Origin: Bacillota bacterium
GTDB taxonomy: Bacteria; Bacillota; Clostridia; Christensenellales; Aristaeellaceae
Direction: 5' to 3'
NCBI GenBank assembly: GCA_023421395.1
Contig: JAEZTL010000017.1
Location: 76,925 to 140,924 of the forward strand
Length of the DNA stretch: 64,000 bases
Under the pieces are notes generated by a model. That model did not search any database and was not told the origin of the DNA. It was given only the letters and a program-made list of their open reading frames with translations. Made by a program: the position numbers and the translations under genes. Positions 50,361 to 58,797 of this stretch are shown here, one piece after another; the stretch's first letter is position 1, and every line of letters starts with the position of its first letter.

Positions 50361-51281
50361 CTACGGCAAGTTGTTCCCGGCGGCAAGGTAGATCTCGTAC
50401 CACTCTTCCCGGGTGAGCCGGATATCGGCGGCCCTGGCGCAATCCTTCAGACGCCCCGCGTTCATGGTGCCGGTCACGGGCTGCATCTTGGCCGGATGGC
50501 GCAAAAGCCACGCCATGGCGATGGTGGTTCCCGTCACTCCGTAGCGCTCGGCAATCCGGTCGATCTGTCTGTTCAGCTCGGGGAATTTATCGCTGCCCAG
50601 GAACACGCCGTCGAAGAACCCGTACTGGAAGGGCGACCAGGGCTGGATGGTGATGTCGTTCAGGCGGCAGAAATCCAGCACGCTCCCGTCGCGGTTCACC
50701 GCCGTGTCGTCCAGCATGTTGACGTGGAGTCCCTGCGAAATCATGGTCGCATTGGTGATACTCAGCTGCAGCTGGTTGGCGATGAGGGGCTGCTGTACGC
50801 ACTTCTTCAAGAGCTGAATCTGCATCGGGTTCTGGTTGGACACCCCGAAATGGCGTACCTTGCCGCTGCCCTCAAGGATGTCGAAAGCCTCCGCGACTTC
50901 CTCCGGCTCCACAAGCGCGTCCGGACGATGCAGCAATAAAACGTCAAGATAGTCGGTCTTGAGGCGCTTCAGGCTGCCGTCCACCGACTTCAGGATGTGT
51001 CCCTTTGAGAAGTCAAAGGCAACGCCCTTTCGGATGCCGCACTTGGACTGCAGGATGACCTTTTCGCGTACGTCGGCATTCATGTGGATCGCATCCGCAA
51101 AAATCTCCTCGCACGAGCCGTCCCCGTAAATGTCCGCGTGGTCGAAGAAATTGGCGCCGATGTCGAGCGCCGTCCCGATAAAGCGCTCCGCTTCAGACAT
51201 CCCGATCCTGTTGATGCGCATACAGCCCACCGCGATGACCGGGACGCGCAGTTCTGATTTGCCCAGATTGATCGTTCTCAC
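50361..51281 (-). CDS. Aldo/keto reductase
   Basis: This 306-residue protein starts at the GTG at 51281 (GGAGGG upstream). The catalytic tetrad of the family can be placed: Asp and Tyr in NFFDHADIYGDG (about 45-56), Lys in VILQSKCGIRKG and His in VLLLHRPDAL. The NADPH site motif GTTIAMAWLLRHPAKMQPVTGTMNAGRLKDC is near the C-terminus. It resembles YdhF-type oxidoreductases. It is 11 bp downstream of the iron-type alcohol dehydrogenase, so the two likely reduce sugar- or aldehyde-type carbonyls together. Confidence 0.93.
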   Translation of the reverse strand: MRTINLGKSELRVPVIAVGCMRINRIGMSEAERFIGTALDIGANFFDHADIYGDGSCEEIFADAIHMNADVREKVILQSKCGIRKGVAFDFSKGHILKSVDGSLKRLKTDYLDVLLLHRPDALVEPEEVAEAFDILEGSGKVRHFGVSNQNPMQIQLLKKCVQQPLIANQLQLSITNATMISQGLHVNMLDDTAVNRDGSVLDFCRLNDITIQPWSPFQYGFFDGVFLGSDKFPELNRQIDRIAERYGVTGTTIAMAWLLRHPAKMQPVTGTMNAGRLKDCARAADIRLTREEWYEIYLAAGNNLP

Positions 51282-51292
51282 GAAATTCCCTC

Positions 51293-52471
51293 CTATTGCG
51301 CCAGCTTGTAGATCTCCAGCACATCCTGCCAGTACAGCTTTTTCAGGCCGCCGATCGGTTCTTCCTCGCCGAAGGCCTCGCCGGTCGCCTTTTTCGCCAT
51401 CAGTTCCAGCTTGAGCTCGTCGATGCCGAGCTCCCCGAGCGTCCCCGGCAGTCCCATCTTGCGGAAGAATTCCTTCAGGCGCGCGATGCCCTCCTGGATG
51501 ATTGCGTCCGGATCCCGATAACTGCCGTTCACGCCCATCACGTTGACCGAGAACTGCACGAACATATTGACATTGTCCCTGTGCACGTACTGCATCCAGG
51601 CGGGCGTCAGCACCGCGAGGCCCGCGCCGTGCGCCACGTCGTAGATCGCGCTAAGCTCGTGCTCCATGCCGTGGCAGGCCCAGTCCTGTGCGCGGCCCAT
51701 GCCCACAAGACCGTTGTGCGCAACCGTTCCGCCAAAGCCCACCTCGCACCAGGCGTCGTAGTTCTGCGGGTTGGCGAGCACGAGGGGCGCGTTTTTCATG
51801 ATGGTTCGGAGCACCGTCTCGCACAGGCCGTCCGTGAGGTCGGTATGGGTGGTGTTGGTGAAGTAGCGCTCAAAGACGTGGCTCATCATGTCCGCCACGC
51901 CGTTGGCGATCTGGTTTTTCGGCAGGGTGAAGAACAGTTCCGGATTCATGATGCTGAGAAGCGGCCGCAGGCGGGGGCTTCCATAGCCGTACTTGAGCTG
52001 TTTGGCCTCGTTTGTAATCACGGTGTCGCCGCTGGCTTCGCTGCCGGCCGCGGGGATGGTCAGGATCGTCGCCACGGGCAGCGCCTTCTCGATCTCCTTG
52101 CCCTCTTCGTAAATCTCCCAGACGTCCCCGTCGTAGTACACGCCCATCGCGATGGCCTTGGCGGAGTCGATGGCGCTGCCGCCGCCAACCGCGAGGATCA
52201 GATCAACGTTCTCTTTCTTGCACAGCGCGATGCCCTCGTGCACCAGCGAAAGCCGGGGATTGGGCACGACGCCGCCCAACTCGACAAACGCGACGCCGCT
52301 CTTCTTCAGAGAGGCCGTCACCGTATCGTACAGCCCGCTTCGCTTGATGCTGCCTCCGCCATAATGGAGCAGTACCTTTTGCGCGTGCGGTTTCAAAAGC
52401 TCTCCGATCCGCTCTTCCGATGCTCTTCCAAAGATGATGCGTGCCGGCGAGTAGAAGTCAAAATTAAGCAT
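51293..52471 (-). CDS. Iron-containing alcohol dehydrogenase (BdhA/YqhD type)
   Basis: This 392-residue enzyme has the cofactor motif GGGSAIDSAKAIAMGV (about 95-110) and the metal-site segments GVADMMSHVFERYF, MEHELSAIYDVAHGAGLAVLTPAWMQYV, with the ligand Asp and His residues. An NADPH-type preference is suggested by GGGS. It reduces aldehydes such as butyraldehyde in fermentation. It is expressed from a good promoter 138 bp upstream and followed by an aldo/keto reductase. Confidence 0.94.
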   Translation of the reverse strand: MLNFDFYSPARIIFGRASEERIGELLKPHAQKVLLHYGGGSIKRSGLYDTVTASLKKSGVAFVELGGVVPNPRLSLVHEGIALCKKENVDLILAVGGGSAIDSAKAIAMGVYYDGDVWEIYEEGKEIEKALPVATILTIPAAGSEASGDTVITNEAKQLKYGYGSPRLRPLLSIMNPELFFTLPKNQIANGVADMMSHVFERYFTNTTHTDLTDGLCETVLRTIMKNAPLVLANPQNYDAWCEVGFGGTVAHNGLVGMGRAQDWACHGMEHELSAIYDVAHGAGLAVLTPAWMQYVHRDNVNMFVQFSVNVMGVNGSYRDPDAIIQEGIARLKEFFRKMGLPGTLGELGIDELKLELMAKKATGEAFGEEEPIGGLKKLYWQDVLEIYKLAQ

Positions 52472-53363
52472 GCCTTATCCCCTTTCGTTCGCTCTTTTGA
52501 GTTGTCGTGTCCAGCGCCGCCTGACGGACGCAAGCTGTTTCGGAGACATTCTCGCCCCACGGCCATCGGATCTGGCCCGACGGTTCTCCGACTCCACGAT
52601 CCATCCCCATTATAAATATTAACTTAGCTTTAAGTCAATAGGCGAACGAAATTATCGCGCCGCGCCGTAAACGCGCCCTTCGAAGCCTCTCCGCGAACTC
52701 CCTCTCGAAGCGGGACGTGCGCCGCGTCCCCGACGGCATTGACTTTCATGGCGACTGGACGGCCGTTTCGGTTTTTAACGAAGGAGTGCCCCCGCAAGAA
52801 ACCCGCCGAACCGGCCGGAAAATAGGAAATGGATAGAATACGGCCCGCCCAATGCGCGGTATTGGTTTTGCTTGCAGCCGTTGCATAGGGGCGCACCGGC
52901 GCCCATGGACATTTTCTCTATCCGGCCGGAAGGTGTTGAGAGGTTCATGCCCGGATGCCCCTTCGCGCTCGCAATCCGGACCGGAGCCATCGGAATCTGC
53001 CGGCCGCGACGGAGAAAGTCCGCGACGCGACGGGCGCGGATCCCCCAGACCCGCACGCATGAGCCATCGCTTCGCGTCGTGTTTGCCTGCTCGCGGTTTT
53101 TCGGTCAAGGTTCTCGACAGACATTGGGCCCATTTGCACGCAGGGTACGATCGACAGGCACATCAGCCGATCCGAAAGCGCACCGGCGCAGCCCTCCGGC
53201 GGGCTGCCGGGGCATAAGCGGAGTAGAGAAATGGCGGGCGGCATCGCCGGATTGGCAGGACGATCCCGCATCATTTCCCAGGCGCCAACTCAGGACAACG
53301 CCGTACAATTGCGAATACGGGTCGCCGCCTGCATGAAAGACAGCTCAATCTCCTCCTGTCCGC
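52472..53363. other. Long intergenic region, no recognisable gene
   Basis: About 890 bp. The first part is the leader and promoter of the alcohol dehydrogenase gene. Beyond about 52640 I see only short frames without domain character on either strand. It ends at an IS5-type transposase fragment, so it may be decayed mobile DNA. Confidence 0.6.
52609..52638 (-). promoter_or_regulatory. Promoter of the alcohol dehydrogenase operon
   Basis: TTGACT and TATAAT with an 18-bp AT-rich spacer on the minus strand, leaving a leader of about 135 nt before the ATG. Confidence 0.7.
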
Positions 53364-53645
53364 TCATCTGGAGCCATAAATGGACAGGAAATCAGGGTGC
53401 CAAGGACGGTCGCCGGCCAGAATCAGATTTGCCCGTGTGAATCGCATATTCAGTGCCGCCACCTGTTTCGGCAGTCCTCGGTACCGCGTCTTTGGGTATC
53501 GGACTATCCCTTTGATGACGGCAAAAACATGCTCGACTTTCGCCCGGACGGAGGACTTCTCTCGCTCCCGGCACTTGAGCTGCCCTTGGGACCACAGCGC
53601 ACGGTTCTTGATTTGCGATGGACGACGGTTGATTTTATCCTTGGG
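53364..53645 (-). pseudogene. IS5-family transposase remnant (C-terminal part)
   Basis: One minus-strand frame reads KINRRPSQIKNRALWSQGQ, then SSVRAKVEHVFAVIKGIVRY, PKTRYRGLPKQVAALNMRFT and RANLILAG before a stop at 53364. The run VRAKVEH.F.VIK...RYRGL.K is the conserved C-terminal part of IS5-type DDE transposases, including the catalytic Glu region. Upstream the frame is closed by a stop near 53650, and the N-terminal two-thirds and the ends of the element are not found. It is an inactive fragment. Confidence 0.8.
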
Positions 53646-53744
53646 CTATACCGTTCCGCGCAAAAAGGCCCAGCTCAACGACGAATTTATGTTTGGAATG
53701 GGTATCGCATGACTTCGTTGTAATAATCCTTTCTCGATTCTTTA

Positions 53745-54146
53745 TCAATCCGGAAGTTCTTCAAACCTTGGCACTTTCTCTAAGTCATGATCCCAGCTCG
53801 CTTTGTTTGCACAATAGATATGCCCTTGTGGCCTTATATTTACCTCGCTGTCTATGCTCCCTGCGGGAACCACCAATAACGTTCCATCGAACTGAAGATT
53901 TGGCAGCGCGGATCCGCAATTGGTGCAGAAGCTTTTGATGTGCCCTTCTGAACGGAAATTAAAGGTTTTCACTTTCTCTTCGCCGGACAGCCACCTTAAT
54001 TGGGCAGTGGAGGAGAAAAGATTGGATGCATGGGCTGAACCGGTATCCTTGCGGCATCGCTCACAGTGGCAGAGAAAAAAATCCTCAAAGTCCCCGTGAA
54101 TCTCAAAAGTAATCTCGCCGCAAAGACATGATCCTGTATATTTCAT
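53745..54146 (-). CDS. GFA family zinc protein (Gfa-like, CENP-V/GFA domain)
   Basis: This 133-residue protein starts at the ATG at 54146 (AGGGGG upstream). Zinc-binding cysteines follow the GFA pattern: CLCGEI (Cys7, Cys9), CHCERCRKDTGSAHA and FCTNCGS. The family is named for glutathione-dependent formaldehyde activation, but most members have unknown activity. The gene is visibly richer in A and T than its neighbours and lies next to an IS5 fragment, so recent acquisition is likely. Confidence 0.88.
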   Translation of the reverse strand: MKYTGSCLCGEITFEIHGDFEDFFLCHCERCRKDTGSAHASNLFSSTAQLRWLSGEEKVKTFNFRSEGHIKSFCTNCGSALPNLQFDGTLLVVPAGSIDSEVNIRPQGHIYCANKASWDHDLEKVPRFEELPD

Positions 54147-54279
54147 AATCGACCCCCTTCTTTTGCCGAAATATATTCTGCTTTGATTTCTGCCGGCAAT
54201 GGCCATTGAACTTTGTGCGGCGTTGCCTTAGAAAAAACAAGCGTCGGAAAACCGGATCTCTCAATCCGAACGGAAGGAG

Positions 54280-55779
54280 TTATTCGATTTTCTCCTTGGC
54301 GGCAGCGGAAGCCATGCGGCGCATCCGGTCCGCGTCCAGCGCCATCTCCTCAGCGGTCCTGGCCATCCGCCGCGCCGCGCCGCGGTAATTCCGCGGCGGA
54401 ATCCAGCGCCCGTCGGCCTTTGCCTGCTTTGTGCGCACCTCGGCGTTTTCAATCTCGCCCGCGTACTGCGGAAGCCACTCGGCCTGCGCGATCAGCATCT
54501 CGTCCACCATCTGCCACACCTCCGGCGGATTGCACACCGCGCCGGTCAGCGGATCGAGGAGCGCCGCCTGCTTGAGAAGCTGCGCGTCGCCCGTCACCGC
54601 CGCCTTGACCGCGAGCCGCTGCACCCATACGCTCTGGGCGCAGACCGCCGCGCAGCCGTCCGGCAGCGGGCCGACCTTCGGAACCGAAATCCCGTTTCCG
54701 TCCACGTAGCAGGGCACCTCCACCACGCAGTCATCGGGCAGGTTCTCGATCGCTCCGCGGTTGACCACGTTGAAGTGGCCGCGGTAGGGCCGTCCCGTCT
54801 CCAGCGACTCCACAATGTAGGAGCCGTGCTCCATTCCGCGGGCCGTGCCATCGTACTTCTTCGCGGGCTCAGTAAGCCAGTTGGGGTAGTCGGTCTCAAA
54901 CCAGTCGCGCCCCTCCCTGCATACGCGCAGATAGCCGCCGGTTTCACCGTTGATCCATCTGCCCAGGTCGATCCAGTCTTTGATCTCGTCCGGGCGCTTC
55001 CGGTACCAGGCCAGGTACTCCGACAGATGGCCGTTGGACTCGGTGGAATAGTGGCCGAACCGCTTCAGCATGTCGATGCGCACCTTCTCCTCGCGGGAGA
55101 GTTTCTCGTTTTTTTGGTATGCGTCCAAAATCCTGTCCTTCAGTTCCACGCCCCTGTGCTTGACCGAAAGGTACCAGGTCTGGTGGTTGAGGCCCGCGCA
55201 GATGAAGTCCAGCTCCTTGCGGTCTTTAAAGCCCAAGGCCTCGGCAATCTGCTGTTCGCCGTGCATCTCGCCGTGGCACAGGCCGACGGTGTTCACGCCG
55301 CCAAATTCGTTGCACGCCCAGGTGACCATGGCGTTGGGGTTGGAGTAATTGAGGTGGAGGACCCCCGGCGCGCACACCGCCCGCATGTCCTTGCAGAAGG
55401 CGAGCATCTGCGCGATCACCCGCTGACCGTACAGGATGCCGCCGATGCACAGCGTGTCGCCGACGCACTGGTCCACGCCGTACCGGAGGGGGATCTCCAC
55501 GTCCGTCTCGAACGCCGCAAGCCCGCCGACGCGCACCGCGTCGAATACATAGTTCGCGCCCTCGAACGCCACCCGCCGGTCGGTGGTGGCGAGGATCTTA
55601 ACGGGGACGCCGTTTTCATCCAGGTCCCGCTGGCAGAGCGCCGTGACCATATCGAGATTCCGCTGGCTGATGTCCGTGAAGGCGATGTCCGCGCCCCGAA
55701 GCTCCGGCACGCTCATGAGGTCGGTGAACAGCTGCCGGGTGAACCCCAGGCTCCCCGCGCCGATAAAACAGATTTTCAT
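54280..55779 (-). CDS. Glycoside hydrolase family 4 (alpha-glycosidase, NAD- and metal-dependent)
   Basis: This 499-residue protein has the NAD-binding GAGSLGF at 7-13. NYSNPNAMVTWACNEF is followed by the metal-binding Cys168-His169 in CHGEMHG, then AGLNHQTW with the second His ligand. Family 4 enzymes cleave by NAD-dependent oxidation at C3 and elimination, and include alpha-glucosidases, galactosidases and glucuronidases. The residues after Cys-His (here Gly-Glu) vary with specificity. A glucuronidase-like role would suit the uronate theme but is not proven. It is the last gene of the MalEFG-type operon at 54-60 kb and acts in the cytoplasm. Confidence 0.92.
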   Translation of the reverse strand: MKICFIGAGSLGFTRQLFTDLMSVPELRGADIAFTDISQRNLDMVTALCQRDLDENGVPVKILATTDRRVAFEGANYVFDAVRVGGLAAFETDVEIPLRYGVDQCVGDTLCIGGILYGQRVIAQMLAFCKDMRAVCAPGVLHLNYSNPNAMVTWACNEFGGVNTVGLCHGEMHGEQQIAEALGFKDRKELDFICAGLNHQTWYLSVKHRGVELKDRILDAYQKNEKLSREEKVRIDMLKRFGHYSTESNGHLSEYLAWYRKRPDEIKDWIDLGRWINGETGGYLRVCREGRDWFETDYPNWLTEPAKKYDGTARGMEHGSYIVESLETGRPYRGHFNVVNRGAIENLPDDCVVEVPCYVDGNGISVPKVGPLPDGCAAVCAQSVWVQRLAVKAAVTGDAQLLKQAALLDPLTGAVCNPPEVWQMVDEMLIAQAEWLPQYAGEIENAEVRTKQAKADGRWIPPRNYRGAARRMARTAEEMALDADRMRRMASAAAKEKIE

Positions 55780-55816
55780 CGCGTTTTCCTCCGTCAGATG
55801 GTTTTCTTCGGCCCTT

Positions 55817-55839
55817 GCGGCGCAGCCGTCCTGCGCCGC
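55817..55839 (-). repeat. Intercistronic stem-loop
   Basis: GCGGCGCAG and CTGCGCCGC form a perfect 9-bp stem with a 5-base loop in the gap between the UroD-like and GH4 genes. Confidence 0.5.
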
Positions 55840-55890
55840 GCGCCCATTGGTTCCTCTGTGCGCGGGAGCCCGGCGGGGGGCGCCTCCCGG

Positions 55891-56967
55891 TCAGTCGTAC
55901 TTCCCGTACAGTTCAACCGCCTCGAAGTAGGCCAGCAGGTTCTCCCAGGGCACCTCCGGCTCGACCATGTGGTTGGGGCCGATCAGGTAGCCGCCGCCCG
56001 CCCCCAGCGTATCGATGCAGCGCTTCACTTCCTCCCGGACCTGGGCGGGCGTGCCGAAGGACAGGTTGCGCTGGGCACTCACGCCGCCCCAGAAAGCCAG
56101 CCTGTCGCCGTAGTCGCGCTGAATCGCCGCGTGGTCCAGGCATTCGGGCTGCAGCGGGTTCAGGATGGTCACGCCCACTTCGATCAGATCGGGGATGATC
56201 TCCCCCGGGTTGCCGCAGGAGTGGTAGAAGACGGGCAGATCCGGACGCAGCTCTCTCGCAGCGCGAATGACTTTGGCGAGCCGGGGCTTCAAGAGCTGCT
56301 GCCACAGCGAGCGCCGCATCAGCATGCCGCTTTGCATGCCCACGTCGTCGCCGAGCATCAGGATGTCGACGCCCGCCCGGATCAAAAGCTTCGCCTGCTC
56401 GATGCGCAGGTCGGCGATGCGATCAAAAAGGATCGTCATCGGCTCCGGTTCGGCCATCATATCCATCAGCGTCTCCTGAAATCCGCGGATCGCCCACGCT
56501 TTCTCAAAGATGGTCTGTGCCAGCGCGCCGCAGACGGCGAGTCCCCTTTCATGCCAGCCCCCGACGGTTTCCTTGAAGTGGGCGTGCCGGTAGCCCTCCA
56601 GAAAATCAGGCAGGGGGTAGTTCGCCGCCTGTTCCTCCGTCATGCCGTCCGTGAGCGGCGAGATCAGGTGCTCGAAGTGCAGCGACGGGTCGGTGGAATG
56701 CCCCAGCCCCACGCCCCACTCGTCCACCGTGAAGCCGGGCTCTTCATCCCGGCCCGCAAAATGCTCCTTCGCGTCGCGCGTCCGCCGGGTGGGCGCGAAC
56801 TCCAGCGACCGGTAATCCAGGTCGAAGTAATCCCAGTAGTCCGCCGCGCCCGTGCGCCTGCGGAATTCCTCGGCCTTGGCCGGGCACAGCCCCCAGCTCA
56901 GATCCTTGGGGATGCGGTCGGGCTTTTCGCGTCGCGCGATTGCCAGTACTCTTTCGCGGGAAGTCAT
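55891..56967 (-). CDS. Uroporphyrinogen decarboxylase-like protein (MtaA/CmuA-type methyltransferase fold)
   Basis: This 358-residue protein has the UroD-type TIM-barrel signatures: MTSRERVLAIARREKPDRIPKDL at the N-terminus, VFYHSCGNPGEIIPDLIEVGVTILNPLQPEC (about residues 247-277; HxCGN is the zinc site of corrinoid-dependent methyltransferases) and FWGGVSAQRNLSFGTPAQVREEVKRCID. The full heme-biosynthesis residues of true HemE are not apparent. It is embedded between sugar permeases and a GH4 glycosidase. Such UroD-like genes recur in carbohydrate operons, perhaps removing methyl groups from methylated sugars; that function is inference. Confidence 0.88.
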   Translation of the reverse strand: MTSRERVLAIARREKPDRIPKDLSWGLCPAKAEEFRRRTGAADYWDYFDLDYRSLEFAPTRRTRDAKEHFAGRDEEPGFTVDEWGVGLGHSTDPSLHFEHLISPLTDGMTEEQAANYPLPDFLEGYRHAHFKETVGGWHERGLAVCGALAQTIFEKAWAIRGFQETLMDMMAEPEPMTILFDRIADLRIEQAKLLIRAGVDILMLGDDVGMQSGMLMRRSLWQQLLKPRLAKVIRAARELRPDLPVFYHSCGNPGEIIPDLIEVGVTILNPLQPECLDHAAIQRDYGDRLAFWGGVSAQRNLSFGTPAQVREEVKRCIDTLGAGGGYLIGPNHMVEPEVPWENLLAYFEAVELYGKYD

Positions 56968-56987
56968 GAAAACTCCTCTTTCTTCTT

Positions 56988-57821
56988 TTACTGTTTGATG
57001 CTTCCGGCCATCAGCCCGCTCAGGATGTTCTTTTCAAACAGGCACACGAACAGCACAATCGGCACCAGCATGATCGTCGCCAGCGCGCTGATGCTGTCCC
57101 AGGGTACCTGGTACTGGTTCAGCCGCGGGATCATCGTGATGCCCACGCTGAGCACGGAAACCTTGGAGGTCGTGAAGATCAGCGGCGTCATGAATTCGTT
57201 GATGCACAGGATGAAGTTGATGATCGCCATCGTGGTGACGGCGGGTTTCATCACCGGCAGCAGGATCCGGAAGATCACCGTCATGACGCCCGCGCCGTCC
57301 ACCCGCGCCGCCTCCTCCAGCGAACCGGGCAGCTGGCGCATGAAGGAAACCAGGATCAGCGCGGTGAAGGGGATGAAGCTGTTGGTGTACAAAAGGATCA
57401 GCACGAAATAGGTGTCGCACAGTTTGAGCCGGGAGAACAATTCAAACATTGGCAGAATCGTGGAGATCATCGGCAGGAACGACGAGCCGATCAAAAGCGC
57501 GTAGGCCGCCTTGATGCCCTTTGACCGCGCGTGGCCAAAGCCATAGGCTGCCAGCAGGCACACGATGAGTGAAAACGTCACCGAAAACGCCGTCACGACC
57601 ACCGTGTCCCAAATCAGGCGCGGGACGTCGACGTTTGCGAACAGGTTTTTATAGTTTTCCAGCGTCGGATGCGCCGGGAAGTACCGGATCGGCGTCTGAA
57701 ACAGCTGCTCCTTGGGCGTGATCGAGGAAAGCACGATCCACCACACGGGAAATATTATGACGAGGACCGTCGCGGCCGCCGCAAACCAGACCCCCAGCGT
57801 CTTCAGTGGATGGCGTTTCAT
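56988..57821 (-). CDS. Carbohydrate ABC transporter permease, MalG type
   Basis: This 277-residue membrane protein has about six helices. The EAA loop LEEAARVDGAGVMTVIFRILLPVMKP lies at about residues 173-198, and the C-terminus is FEKNILSGLMAGSIKQ. It lies 10 bp after the MalF-type gene and is followed by the UroD-like gene after 20 bp. It pairs with the MalF-type permease; the ATPase is not encoded here. Confidence 0.94.
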   Translation of the reverse strand: MKRHPLKTLGVWFAAAATVLVIIFPVWWIVLSSITPKEQLFQTPIRYFPAHPTLENYKNLFANVDVPRLIWDTVVVTAFSVTFSLIVCLLAAYGFGHARSKGIKAAYALLIGSSFLPMISTILPMFELFSRLKLCDTYFVLILLYTNSFIPFTALILVSFMRQLPGSLEEAARVDGAGVMTVIFRILLPVMKPAVTTMAIINFILCINEFMTPLIFTTSKVSVLSVGITMIPRLNQYQVPWDSISALATIMLVPIVLFVCLFEKNILSGLMAGSIKQ

Positions 57822-57831
57822 TGGCTCCTCC

Positions 57832-58716
57832 TCACGATTCGAAGTCCAGGCGCCCCTTGGCGCGGAACCCGGTGACAGCCACCATCACCATGAACAGGCA
57901 CAGGACCACCGAAATGGACGAGGCATAGCCGAAATTCAGGTTTTTGAATGCCTCGATGTACGTACGGTAACTCAAGAGCGATGTGGACGTACCCGGTCCG
58001 CCCTGGGTCATGGCATAGACAAGGTCGAATTGGGTGAGCCGCCACAGCGAGAAGAATACCGTCATCGTGCACATCAGCGGCGCGATGTTTGGCAGCGTGA
58101 TCCGGAAAAAACTGCTCACCGGGCCGGAGCCGTCCGCCATGGCCGCCTCGTAAACATCCTCGGGAATACTCTGCAGCCCGGCCAGGATCATGATTGCGTA
58201 GAAGGGCGTGTCCTTCCATACGTCCACAATGACGACGGCAAACCGCGCGGTAGCCGGGTTCACCAGCCAATCGCAGGAAAAGCCGGGCGCGACATAGCGG
58301 ATCAGGTCGTTGACGAAGCCGTACATGTCGTTGAACGCCCAACTGGCCGCGATGCCCGCCACGACCAGCGGCGTCGCCCAGGGGATCAATACGACGCTGC
58401 GCAGCACCTTCAGCCCCTTGAACTGCGCGTTCAGCATCAGCGCCAGCGCAACGCCGATCACCGTGTGCAGCAGGATGGAGACGCCGGTAAAGACCGCCGT
58501 GAATTGCAGGGTGTCCCGGATGTTGGAGTCCTGAGCCATCTGCATGTAATTGCCGAGGCCGATAAAGCGGTTGACCCTGCGAATCTTGTTGATCTGGAAA
58601 AAGCCGTCGTAGACGGTGCGCAGGATCGGGTACAGCGAGCAGGCGGCGCGCGTCATGAGCGCCGGCGCCACCAGCAGCCAGCACAGCGCGTCCCGCCGGT
58701 TATTCTTTCTGATCAT
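57832..58716 (-). CDS. Carbohydrate ABC transporter permease, MalF type
   Basis: This 294-residue membrane protein starts at the ATG at 58716 (GGAGGG upstream), leaving out in-frame upstream codons that lie in a hairpin. It has six helices and the EAA loop VYEAAMADGSGPVSSFFRITLPNIAP; Met-Ala replaces the more usual Ala-Arg or Ala-Lys in the EAA loop. It is the second gene after the binding protein. Confidence 0.93.
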   Translation of the reverse strand: MIRKNNRRDALCWLLVAPALMTRAACSLYPILRTVYDGFFQINKIRRVNRFIGLGNYMQMAQDSNIRDTLQFTAVFTGVSILLHTVIGVALALMLNAQFKGLKVLRSVVLIPWATPLVVAGIAASWAFNDMYGFVNDLIRYVAPGFSCDWLVNPATARFAVVIVDVWKDTPFYAIMILAGLQSIPEDVYEAAMADGSGPVSSFFRITLPNIAPLMCTMTVFFSLWRLTQFDLVYAMTQGGPGTSTSLLSYRTYIEAFKNLNFGYASSISVVLCLFMVMVAVTGFRAKGRLDFES

Positions 58717-58746
58717 CGGGTGTCCCTCCGTCCGCCGGGCATGCGT

Positions 58747-58776
58747 CGCGGCGCGCGTCCTGTGCCGCGCGCCGCG
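58747..58776 (-). terminator. Stem-loop after the binding-protein gene
   Basis: CGCGGCGCGCG and its complement form an 11-bp stem with an 8-base loop, 22 bases after the binding-protein stop on the minus strand. No T-run follows it on that strand. Confidence 0.6.
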
Positions 58777-58797
58777 CTTTTTCACGCTTTCCCCGGT

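Noticed and set aside
51296..52615. 439-codon plus-strand frame opposite alcohol dehydrogenase
   Set aside because: Antisense to a clear iron-type alcohol dehydrogenase; the translation is dominated by His, Arg and Val.
52846..53336. Several 100-150 codon frames before the IS5 remnant
   Set aside because: Frames exist in multiple phases on both strands with no ribosome binding site and no protein similarity that I can recognise.
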